In this document: piece after piece, positions 30,126-40,620 of the stretch | Numbering within the stretch: position 1 is the stretch's first letter | Layout: each line of letters starts with the position of its first letter | Assembly (NCBI RefSeq): GCF_001723175.1 | Contig: NC_064654.1 | Coordinates: forward strand, 2,852,001 to 2,916,000 | DNA from: Penicillium oxalicum | Taxonomy: Eukaryota > Ascomycota > Eurotiomycetes > Eurotiales > Aspergillaceae | Reading direction: 5' to 3' | Length of the DNA stretch: 64,000 nucleotides | The notes under the pieces: generated by a model | Told to the model about the DNA's origin: nothing | The model's input: only the letters and a program-made list of their open reading frames with translations | Database searches by the model: none | Program-made: the position numbers and the translations under genes

Positions 30126-33100
30126 GCAAGGCCGTCCCACTTCGGGGGCTGGAGGCTTGAGAATTTTGGAGCTGGCCTCCGAACCCGAGAAATTGGACCA
30201 CCTGTCGGAAGAGGGATGTTGGACCCTCCGGATACCCGCCTGATGTCCTCGAAGTCGTGGGTGTGCCTCGTGAATGGACACATACACCTCGCCCCCGTGA
30301 GACCCTGGCTTTTGTCATTGTCTCGGCGGCGTACCGCGATCTACGGCCGTGGAGGATCGCTGTGGAGAAACCCACCGCGCATGGGATGCGGTCCCCACTC
30401 CTACTGAACTGACACTTGTGCATGGAATTCATCGGTCCTCATTCTCATTCGGGCTCACATGTCCTGGCACAGTTCCTCTTCGGCTTTTGCAGCCGACACG
30501 GCAGGATGACTGCGACCGGTCATGCTGCAGGATCATCTCTGATTCCACTCCGAGGTCACATTTGGATTAGAAGAGTAATGATTTGCCGGTCATTCCGGCC
30601 CGACTGTTCGGACCGTATTTTGTCGCTTTTACTTGTCATCACGTGCTTAGATATAGCTTAGATTGCAGGGGCTCGCTCCCCACCAATCTCAGTAGTACTG
30701 TCTTCATCCTCTCGCATTCCTTCCAGACCTTCCATGTAGATCATCAGTTGCAGGTTACGAATCTATGACCTCTTTAGCGTGATGATCTGGTCTTCCCACG
30801 AAGATTCTTGAACCGTTCTTGCCCCACCTGGACTTCAGAGCACCGACAAAGATGGATTCCATTTTGATTGCCGATATTGACGAAACGCACTCGCCTTTTC
30901 TGGTCAACAGTAGATTTATCCCCCGGAAAATCAACGGACCTGGTCACCAGGGCCTCACAGTTGGCTTAAATGATACCAGGTCGGTCGCGTTATTATGGCC
31001 CTGTGCCAATTTGAAACTGCAATCGGACAATATCAACTACCGCTGCCGGCCATAACAGACAGACCCAATACCACCGTACCTAGGTCATCTACGGGCAAAG
31101 GAATTCAACGTAGCGGGCACGTGGAGATTACTTACCAGGGAAAAGGCTCTTGCTCGAAAGACCCTTTGCCGTATGATACGTTATGCTCCTGACATCCGTG
31201 GTCAAGTGTCCGTCTGGCTAGGAAAGTATGGAATCCCTGTTGAATAAGCTAGACCCTAAGGGTGGGCTGCCCTTGCATGACGCGTTCCGATTGCACTTGC
31301 ATGGTGATAGTGTTTATTGTATCGCTTTCTACTCTTAAGTATTTCTCCACTGCGTCCTCCGATGATTTCACGGTTCAGATATGGGACTGGGAAGGTCGGG
31401 GACTTGGAAATAACGCTCCAGGGCTATGCGACAGCCGTTAGCGATCTTGATACTACCCTCCATAGTCCGCTGGTGTCTAACTAACTTCTTGCAGCTCCGA
31501 TCTTGCCATAAACATGTGAGATTTAGCAGAAAGATACAGAAACTTTTACACTTTACAGGGGTATAGCGATATCGTCTGGGTAGTGATGTTCGTTTGATAC
31601 CGAAGGGGAGTTTACTCGCCAGCGCAAGCAAAGACATGAACACGAGGTTATAGGACGTGACTATTGAACGGGCATTGAGGAAGGATAAAATAAGGTCACA
31701 CTGGCTGGATGCGTGGTATTTGTCAATATCCCGATGGAAAAGTTCTCCTCTCTACTGCGGACAATATGACCGTTCAGGTATAAGATCTTTCTCGGCCAGG
31801 TGAAAAATCAATTTAACTATGACTCAGGATGAAAACAAGTGAGATCAGGTCCCGGTCTAAGGCCTTTATGCTCAGCAGAAGCTCCAGTACTACGTCTCGG
31901 CACCGCCTCGAGGTGCCCACCGATGTGGGGGAGTATCTTGGTTTGACGGAGTGTACACCCCTCCTTCGTTTTCGATCCTTTGAGAACAATGTCCTTCGGC
32001 ATCCATGTGATTGATGTATAAGAAAGATATGCATTCCCAGGTACCACTGTCAAATTACCTATTAGTTCTAGTACTGAAGTGTTGGTTGACAATGGCGAAA
32101 CATTGTCTTTGCCCGTGCAAGCTTGGGCATGTGGTACATGAGCGCACATCCATACTAAGATTTTGCGAACCGCTCCTCTAGGGGCAGCGCAGCATTTGAG
32201 CTTTAGTTTGAAAGTACCTGATAATTTTTTTTAAAAAAAATTTAGTCGAGATCCCACAGGCTGGGTAGACTGGATAGGGAGGTAAAGGTCGACGGGACTT
32301 GTACCCGAGTGACCTGAGACATCAATCTCACAGGCCTTTTATGATCTCTAGGATACGGTTCAACCAGTGAGAGGGCGTATTTGATCCCTTCTCTCTTTCT
32401 CTCTCACACGTCGTTTGTGGGGATGTGGCGCGATGAATAGACGCACGGCATGAACGAGTCAGCGACCGCAGGAGGCGCACCGTCGGATGCTTGTGAAACA
32501 CGCCGATCCTATAGAAAGAACGAGACTTGGAGGGGGGGAACTTTAATGGACTGCGTCTGAAACTTGGTCTGAGTAGTCCATCTGCCGTCTGATCTTTGTT
32601 CAGCAACAACAAGATGAAGAGAAGCAGAGGAAAATGAGAAAAGAAAAAGAGGGAGAGAAAATAGAGATGAAGGCTACCTTGTCTTGGAATTCCGCGTACG
32701 ATGAGACTTGATGGGTAGCCAGGAGACTGAGATCACATTGCCTAAGGAAAAGAATAAGAACCTTGAGGTTTTTTTTCTCTTGCAAAAACCAGTCGATTGA
32801 TGAGTACTCCTCCACAAGTCTTCCAGGACGTTCCTGGTCGTTGATCTACGGGGAATCCCCAGGGAGCCCAGCCATCCGGTTTAATTTCTCAATTCGAGCC
32901 TTGTCGGGTCCTCCGCTCTGATGGTGAAGGGGGAAGCTGGAATGAACTAGACAAGAACATGAAGAAAGGTCTTGCGTCTGATCATCGGTACTTTGAGAAA
33001 GTCGTATTTCCCAGATTCGACTCTCGAGGCTGAGTGTCACTCTGGACTCGGGCCATGTGCGCCCGCATGTTACCAATCGATTACTTTAAATCAGACCGAG

Positions 33101-33200
33101 AACATGCTACACAATATCAGATGATAGTTTACGCGATATCGAGAGAACCGTGCTACTGTGGCTACATCAGATCCTCAGATCCTCAGACTATCCTTTGCAG

Positions 33201-33217
33201 CCCCCCCCCCCCCCCCC
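33201..33217. repeat. Poly-C tract, 17 bp
   Basis: An uninterrupted run of 17 C in gene-poor DNA, just after short direct repeats of ATCCTCAG. Confidence 0.9.
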
Positions 33218-33857
33218 AGCACTTCATGTACAAACCACCTCCGCGTCCAGTCTCCAGTCTCCGTCTCCGTACTTGATGGCCTGTTGCAGAATCTCCCAAC
33301 TGAACTGATCCAGTCTACTCTAATTCTCAGACCCGCAGTTCGGTGAGTGGATCCTCGCTTCTCCGATTGTGTGCCGTCCGCACCCCCTAAAAATGAGGAA
33401 ATATTTCCCTTCGGAGTAATGCCCTCACTCTCAAGGATTCTTCCTCTTTTTGTCGTTCACGCGCCCAAGTTCGGGCTCCCACTTGCCAAAGTGGGAATTC
33501 CTCTCCGTGTCATGGACACTTTGCGAAAGAAAACAAAAAAGGACTTTTTATCCCCCCCCCCCTCTCTCACACGCGCACACAACATGGATTTCGTTGGACC
33601 GTCGCCCCTGGATTAGGGTCCTGTCATGCACGTCCCACATCGAGTCTCGAGATCGGGTCCGGTGGATGGCTGATGGCTGGCTCAGGGACCGTCGCCTTGC
33701 CGCGATGGTCTGCGAGAATTTCAGATGGCGTTTCTATCTCTCCGATGCTATTGTTTCTTTTCTTTTTCTTTTTCTGTTTTTTTAATTTTTCATTAATTCT
33801 CATTTTCTGTTCGTGTTCGGCTGGTCAGTCAAGGTCTGTCCTTTCCTTTTCTGCCAC

Positions 33858-33864
33858 ATATAAG
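33858..33864 (+). promoter_or_regulatory. TATA-like element upstream of GH16 gene
   Basis: ATATAAG lies 243 bp before the GH16 start codon, after a T/C-rich stretch. The position suits a fungal core promoter with a leader of about 200 nt. This is a motif match only. Confidence 0.35.
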
Positions 33865-34106
33865 CCTTGACTAGTCGCGCGGTGGTTTCGTGTAAAAAGC
33901 ATCTTGTTTCTAGTATCTTTCCTTTCCTTCTCTGTGGATGGTGTTTCTCATGATCGCCTGTGAGGAACCATCTTGTTGATACTCAATCCATTACTCCCTC
34001 ATAGACCGTCGCTCCTTAAAATCTAAGTTCGTCGTTCGCCGAGACCAAATTCTCAACGATCTTTGCTTTTCTGTGAACAGCATACTGCATCAAGAAGTAC
34101 ACAACC

Positions 34107-35454
34107 ATGCACGTCCTCTCAACGCTCATCTCGAGCTTGGGCCTTCTTGCTCAGATCAGCGGCGCCGCCTATACCTTGCAGGATGACTACGGCACCACCG
34201 ACTCGTTTTTTGACAAATTCAGCTTTTTCACCGTATGTCTTCTTGTTCCACTTACCCCCCCTTCTTCTCCCGGGATTTTCCCACAACACACTAGAGACGA
34301 GACATTTGCTTTTCAAAGACTGACTCGCCAATCCGAAATCTGGCAGGATGCGGACCCCACCAACGGCTATGTGAGCTATGTCGACCGGTCGACGGCGAGT
34401 AACGGCGGATTGATCAGGTCCACGGGCAGCTCCGTCTATATCGGCGTCGATACGCGAAACCAAGCCTCGGGCTCCGGACGACAGAGTGTCCGGTTGACCA
34501 GCAACAAGTCGTACCAGCACGGACTGGTGATTCTTGATCTGGCTCACATGCCCGGGAGCGTGTGTGGAACGTGGCCTGCCTTGTAAGTGGCCGTTACTCA
34601 CCCATCTCGCTTCCCTGGCAATGTAGACCATAGATCTAACCAAGTCGATTAGTTGGATGCTCGGTACAAATTGGCCCAGCAATGGCGAGATTGACATCAT
34701 CGAAGGGGTCAACACGCAGTCCGCCAACCAGATGACTTTGCACACCAGCGACGGCTGTTCGATCCAAAATTCAGGCTTTACGGGCTCGCTCGAGACGTCA
34801 AACTGCTTCGTCGAGGCCTCGGGTCAACCGGCCAACTCCGGCTGCGCGATTTCCAGCAACAGCGCACAGTCGTACGGAGATGGATTCAACCAAGTGGGTG
34901 GCGGAGTCTACGCCACAGAATGGACCTCGTCGGCGATCAAAGTCTGGTTTTTCCCCCGATATGCGATCCCTTGGGATATCACCAGTGGAAAGCCAAATCC
35001 CGCCAGCTGGGGAGCTCCGACAGCTGCATTTGCGGGGAGCTGCAATATTGACTCTCACTTTAACAATCTCCAGCTTGTAAGTTCATGTCCGCATCGGTCG
35101 TTTCTTTTGCCCTCTCTTTGTATCTTTCTCAGAGGAGCACAGGACTAATACGTGCGTGTGCAGGTCTTCGATATTACCTTCTGCGGTGACTGGGCCGGCA
35201 ACGTCTGGTCCTCCGGCACTTGTCGCTACAAAGCTCCCACCTGCAATTCATTCGTTCAGAATAACCCGGCTGCTTTCCAGGAGACCTACTGGAGCATCAA
35301 CTCGCTCAAAGTGTACCAGGATAACGGGAGCCCCCTGGGCAACATCCACGCCCACGCCGCTGCGCACATTGGTGGTAAGCAGGCGATCGGACAGCCCATC
35401 GCTCACCGGAGAGGTACAGCGCCATACATTCGCCCAGGACCACGTCCAGTCTAG
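34107..35454 (+). CDS. Secreted GH16 endo-1,3(4)-beta-glucanase
   Basis: A fungal GH16 mixed-linkage glucanase, expected to hydrolyse 1,3- or 1,3;1,4-beta-glucan outside the cell or in the wall. Four exons: 34107-34232, 34347-34582, 34653-35076 and 35164-35454, giving 358 residues. The signal peptide is residues 1-20 (ending QISGA). The catalytic motif GEIDIIEG places the nucleophile at Glu133 and the acid/base at Glu138, preceded by WPAFWMLG. Later family signatures are WNxxGGGVYATEW-like DGFNQVGGGVYATEW, VWFFPR, FDITFCGDWAGNVW and NNPAAFQETYWSINSLKVY. The tail after KVYQDNG is His/Ala-rich, then basic, with no Ser/Thr linker or GPI-type hydrophobic end. It may be a divergent terminus or, if a base is missing, a different frame. 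It lies tail-to-tail with the GT90 gene. Confidence 0.92.
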
Positions 35455-36029
35455 CACGAAAACCAAGGACTAGCTTTGGCAAATGTCGATGACTGTCTCC
35501 ATTCGACTCACATTGCGATATCCAATTCTTTTCTTTTCTTTTTCCCCTCTGGAAAGGCGCATCTTACAGTTGGGGAGATCCTGCGATATGTCTTGTACAT
35601 TTTTTTTTCATTCTGCTGGACGGAAGAAGGCCTTTCTTGTTTCTTTTTTTTTTCGGGCTGTTGGCAATTTGTATTTGAGATATCCTCTTTGCGGATCTTA
35701 GACCCATGAATGAGCTTGAAAGCTGACATGGTTTCTTGACGGTTGATGACTCTTCGATACCCCTGTCAGATATTTGATCGCGAAAGCTCTGAAATTTCAT
35801 ATTTGCACATATTGCGGGCCGCTGTTGATTCGATTAAGTGATAGAAAAAAAAGACATGATATTAAATTCAACATGCCAATGTACTGGTGGATTTATTTGC
35901 AGGAGAGACCTATCCAGTCCCTGTTGCCCACACCTGCATGGAAATCGTGGTGTTCGTTCGGTTGAGAAGAGTGAAATGACGAAACCCTGTGCGCAGGGTA
36001 AAAGGGAGAGAGAAGGAGAGACTGCGCTC
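35455..36029. other. Convergent 3' intergenic region
   Basis: Holds the 3' ends of the GH16 (+) and GT90 (-) genes. It has T-rich stretches at 35.5-35.7 kb but no gene. Confidence 0.6.
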
Positions 36030-39000
36030 TCATAGCTTGAACCCAAGCACATCTCTTTGATCGTCTGTGATGCGACCCCACTCCAGAAGCAATCGGAAGA
36101 AATAAATCTCCATATCCTCTTTGCGAAGTGCGGTCTCTGCCCATCCGCGTCCCTGTTCAGCTATCCGCCATCCTTCATTCAAATGAGGCTCCATGAAAAC
36201 TGGCGGCTCCCTGCTCTCCTGCTGGTCTGTGGGTTTTGGACCGGAAGCGCCAGCGAAATAAGCCAATGTGCTCCAAAGCCCGTGAAGACGAATGTCGACA
36301 GGAACAAAGTGATGCCATGAGATGATGCGTGAATCGAACCATTGCCGGAAGAGACCGGTCCGAAATGGGAGACTGCGGCTTTGCAAAAATGGAAGAAAGC
36401 GACCACTGAATCCTGCTCCGTCAAGATCGAAAAGGAAGCGATGTGACCAGTGGGCCTGGAAATCAACCCAAGAGTGTGGACCGAGCTCCTTGTCCTGGAC
36501 ATCGCAGTCGCCACAGCGCGTGATCGGGGTCGCAATGTGAACATTGGCCTGCAAGTTCAAATCCCGGGCAGGCGCGTCGCCACCCATGGATTGGTATTCG
36601 TATCGACCAGACTCGGCGGGGAGGAGAACCGAGACGCGACCCTGAGTGTTGTTATTCACCAAATGAGAGAATCGTTGTCTCGGCATCCCCTTCCACTCAT
36701 TGAAGCGACTATAGCCTTCGGACGTGCTGCCGATCCAGTACAGAGAGTTCTCCTTCTCTGGGTATTCGGAATCCGGATGTTCCTCGGACGGGCTATGGGT
36801 GATTTTGTCCATGTAGTTCCAAGGACTGGGGTATAGGATATCACTGAATCCAGAGAGCGCGCTCTGACTAAACACTGGAACGAGCTCTTGAGATACTTTG
36901 AATGATGCAGGGGAAATCAAAAGCCCGTGAAGAAACCCGAGATCTGGCTGATGGCATATTTCCGTAGCCTGATGAAATCCCACTGGAAACTGGCCTACTG
37001 TATGCGGAGCTACACAGCTCAGGCAGAGATCGCGTCGATTCCATACACGCCTTGTTCGCACCGGAGACGAGGGCGGACAGACTGCACTGACGTATGAATC
37101 AAGCACACCTTGCCATGCACCGTCTGTGAAGATATCCTCGCTGATTGGATCATCAGGCTGAATTGATGTCCAGCCAAGGTGCCGATCAGCTGGCCACCAA
37201 TTCAACAAGTCATCATTGGGGACGACCTCCCAACTCCGGCTTGTGCGCCTCAGTTGCATCAATTTCTCCCAAGGTACTGCCACCCGTGGCTCGTCGTTAA
37301 GATTGAGAACGATGTCCATGTCCGGGAGATGCTCGGCAAATGTTTCGATCATGTGCGCCGCACCCGTCACCATCCAGGCATGAGTTGGCTTCACATTTTC
37401 TTGGACTTTGACCTGACCGCTCCGAATGCTGATTGCTCCGAGATCATTGAACGGATTCGTCGCTAATTTGTGAGTCATCTCCCGGATCTGCGAAGGCTGG
37501 ACTGCTCGAAATGGGAGGAGATTCTCGTGAATCTGATCAAATTCGTCGATGATCACCGAAGAGCGGTTCGTCGCGAATTCGTACCACTTATCAAACCCTG
37601 GCGGGGGATGCTGTTGATATCTTCTCCGGTATCCGCGAACAGCGTCAGCTAAAGTTTTGCTTAGGCTGGCCTGTGACATGTAGTTGTCATAGTGAATTTT
37701 CCCTCCATATATCAGTGAGTCGATGGGATGCGTTTGGTGAGAGCCGTCCTTGGTCAGGATTGAAGCTATACTAATTGCACTGCAAACAATAAATAGGCCT
37801 TGCAGCACAACATTAGCGCGATGCACAGGCTTAGTCTCTTCTGCCGTGAGAACCTTCGACGCAAGAAACCATACGGCGCCCAACGTAGAAAAGACGATTG
37901 GAAGCGAGGCGTGCAAATGGGAGACGTAAAGGAGGGGAATATCTTCCCAGAATAGCGTCGAGCGTGTCGAGACAAAAACGAAAACAAATCCTCCGAGAAT
38001 TGATAATCCGACAATTTCGAAGTAAGGGAGCTGGAAAATGAGTCAGCGTTCAAAAGAACTCATCGTTAACAAGAAAAGAAGAAACTTACGATGTGCCAGC
38101 CTGAAAGAATAAATACCACACATAAAAGCCCTTGTCCAAGTGCACTTCGCAAGTATTTGGTGTCCAGAAGAGACACAGCACTGTGTTCAGGGCGGCTGTT
38201 GTTCACATAGTGCCCAAAAATAGTCCAGGTTGCAGCGAGTACCTGTACCATGTTAATCAGGAGAGGGCGCAATAATACCAGACTGCGATGGAGCATACCA
38301 CAAGACCAACTCCAAGGGAGATGTAGGTCCGCTTTCTGCGAGGCTCCTCAAAGACCTCAGCTAGGCTGATAAGAATTGCCGAATCCAGTATCAAATTGCC
38401 TAGTTTGACAATCTGCATATGTGTAGATTCATTGAGAACAATCGGGCAGATGTACGACGATTGACTGCCGTAGCTCAGTGATGAAGCAGCGTACCCGCCT
38501 GCGGAGACGAGGAACGCTCCCAAAACTCCCCTCCATCGACTATGGGAGAGCGAATACAAGCTCCTTCGACAAGTCGATAATGCGATGTTGGAGGATAAAT
38601 TGTGGAACGGTTGAAGTCCAGTGTATCCAGCCTGTGAGCCCGGGGCGTGGCTTCGCAGGAGCTCATACACGGCAATGACGAGGGGAATCGCATACTGTAG
38701 AGCAATGATTTGTGTCAGCCGTTGTCGTAATGTGGGCAAAGTAATAACTTACGGCATATCCAGCTGGCGCGCATTCATTGTGAAGCGTCGCCCGTCGGAA
38801 TAGCTCAATCCGGACCCCCAAAAATCCAAGTAGCCCTCCAATCTTCCACCAAAAATGTTGCGAGGTCGACGGAGAACTGCGCGCATCAACAGCAGGTAAT
38901 GTTGAACATTGCGACGAGAGTTCATACTGATTGGCAGCACCGGTGGAGTTTTTCGCAGTTGGCGACGGAGGTCGCGATGTCGATGCGACGAAGCGACCAA

Positions 39001-39346
39001 CCGCCAGGAAGGATAAACCCAATGAGAAGCAGACTTGTGTAGCTGTCGTGACGGGTCGGTCTTTCTCGGGTCTCAAGTTAGTCGGATGCGATTACGCAAG
39101 CTTAAGCTTGGTCAGATTGATCGGGGGAGCCAACCAAAAGCGAATGTGTATTTGTATGTCACCGTAAGAAAGAAAGAGCTCAGAAGGAAGCCTCTATGGC
39201 AAGCGATTTCTATCAGCAGCTGTTCATTTTTGGAAATTATTCTTCTTCCAGTGCAAAATTGACACGAACGATGATGCGGAGCCAACTTACCCCAGGCATA
39301 CTATCAGGCCTGTGTCGGCTGTCACTTGAACCATTTTGCAAGGCAT
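36030..39346 (-). CDS. CAP10-like GT90 glycosyltransferase with polytopic N terminus
   Basis: A family 90 glycosyltransferase of the fungal CAP10/CAP1-like (capsule-associated) type, probably a Golgi or ER membrane protein adding xylose or a related sugar. Best model: exons 39346-39291, 39193-39135, 39042-38753, 38694-38299, 38242-38090 and 38030-36030, about 984 residues. The first 400 residues contain several hydrophobic segments (for example GLIVCLGGFLLSSFFLTV, LGLSFLAVGRFVA, PLVIAVYELL and LSILGGFVFVFV). The C-terminal half is the CAP10 domain, with FLFDLDGAGFSGR (about 848-862), FRQWFDSRIISWHHFVPV and a closing MEIYFFRLLLEWGRI. The last three exons are firm. The 5' end is less so: exon 2 uses a weak GTTGGC donor. 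The stronger donor GTAATC 40 bp downstream would leave an in-frame TGA. The catalytic specificity is not readable from sequence. Confidence 0.82.
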
Positions 39347-40620
39347 GCTGACGAGGACCGATCTGCTCATTTGTCTTCAGGAGTCATAATGCAAGGATTG
39401 CTGAAAGCTAGGCCATTTCTCGATGGACTGAATGTGGCTGTATCTGGGAAAATATGGAAGTTGGAATCCAAGACGGAGAGACTCACGGGAACGTGAAAAG
39501 CAACCCCCTCCGGTGGAGACTACGTTAAGTGAAAGTCAACTGACATTCTGTGATCAAATCATGGTGGACCAGCCATGGCTGGTGCCCGCCACAGGCTGAC
39601 TTGACTACGCTGTGGCCTAACAGGCTTTGCACAACCTAATGAAAGGCCTGGATCTCCTATTGCGGCCGAGCGATAGCAGTGCGTCGGTAGTGCCGGAAAA
39701 CGTTGATTGATTTGCGACTCCTGAGGGCACGTCTCCAACCATGGACCGTCTTCTCGCGATGGACCCCCGCGCCAATGATAATCGTCAAATTCCCTGAACA
39801 TGATGAGGGATTGGCACTTGAGCTCTGTGAGGTGTGGAAGCTACGGACGGCAGACGCCCTCAGAATGGTTTAGAGTGCGTTTCCCGGAAATCAACAGACG
39901 ATAACGGGCGATCAACGACAGAATAACCAGGACTGAGTCGATGTCGGGGCCCACTTGGTACGCTCAGTGCGTCAGACCCCCCCCACGCAAATGGTCCGAG
40001 CTTAATTTGTTCGAACCAACCGCGCTTTGGCTGCATGGCTAGGATGGCTCGTCCAAAAAAAAACCAAAGTTTTTGTTGAAGAATCTGTATGTCAGGTATT
40101 TACTCGAGAGTGTAAGTGATGGACGTTGCCGTATAAAAGGAAGACTGCTCGATGCATGCGTCGGTGATGGTGCGGTTGCATCGTCAGCACTTTGAATGCG
40201 GTTACCGGAACTCGGGTTCTGGCAAGTCGGAAGCCAAGGACTCGGGACGGAGGCTCTAGCATACCCACGTGACTTTCCTTCCAACGAGGTACATGACATA
40301 AGCACCAGATCGGACGGCCGGACGGTGGAACCCGCGCCCGCGCCCAGGCGGTGTAGTCCCTGGACCATTTGCGAGTTAGGCGGTCGAGGTTAGCAATATG
40401 ATTTTTTTTTTTCGGCCGCCATATTCGCACGCGACGAGCTAGGTCAGAGTGGTCCTATCATTGAAAAAAACCCTCAAGCTTTTCGCTGAGGTCAATCGGT
40501 CGACCTATTTGATTTATTGCAGTCCACATTGCTTGTCATCGCTTGAGCGGAAAACAGGATACCCCCCTCGCAGGCAACAAACGGCGGAACGACATTCGCG
40601 GCCAGCTCCGCAATTTCACA
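39347..40620. other. Divergent intergenic region GT90 / kre33
   Basis: About 1.27 kb between two divergently transcribed genes. It contains a TATAAAAG element at 40132 and a T10 run near 40402. No coding region is recognised. Confidence 0.55.
40132..40139 (+). promoter_or_regulatory. Consensus TATA box, candidate kre33 promoter
   Basis: GTATAAAAGG contains a consensus TATAAAAG on the plus strand, 482 bp before the kre33 start codon. It would imply a leader of about 450 nt or an unannotated upstream transcript. This is a motif match only. Confidence 0.35.

Larger units (their letters stand above)
29658..34106. other. 4.4-kb gene-poor interval
   Basis: Downstream of vps8 and upstream of the GH16 gene I find no gene. 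Overlapping open frames on both strands at 29.7-30.4 kb have no domain and look like chance. It contains an imperfect palindrome at 30098-30125, a 17-C tract at 33201-33217 and a TATA-like element before the GH16 gene. Confidence 0.55.

Noticed and set aside
29639..30432. Several overlapping frames on both strands after vps8
   Set aside because: None has a domain, frames conflict, and no exon chain could be built.
39100..39135. Possible UGA-readthrough or selenocysteine-like codon in the GT90 gene
   Set aside because: Moving the intron donor to GTTGGC at 39134 removes the TGA and keeps the frame, a simpler explanation.
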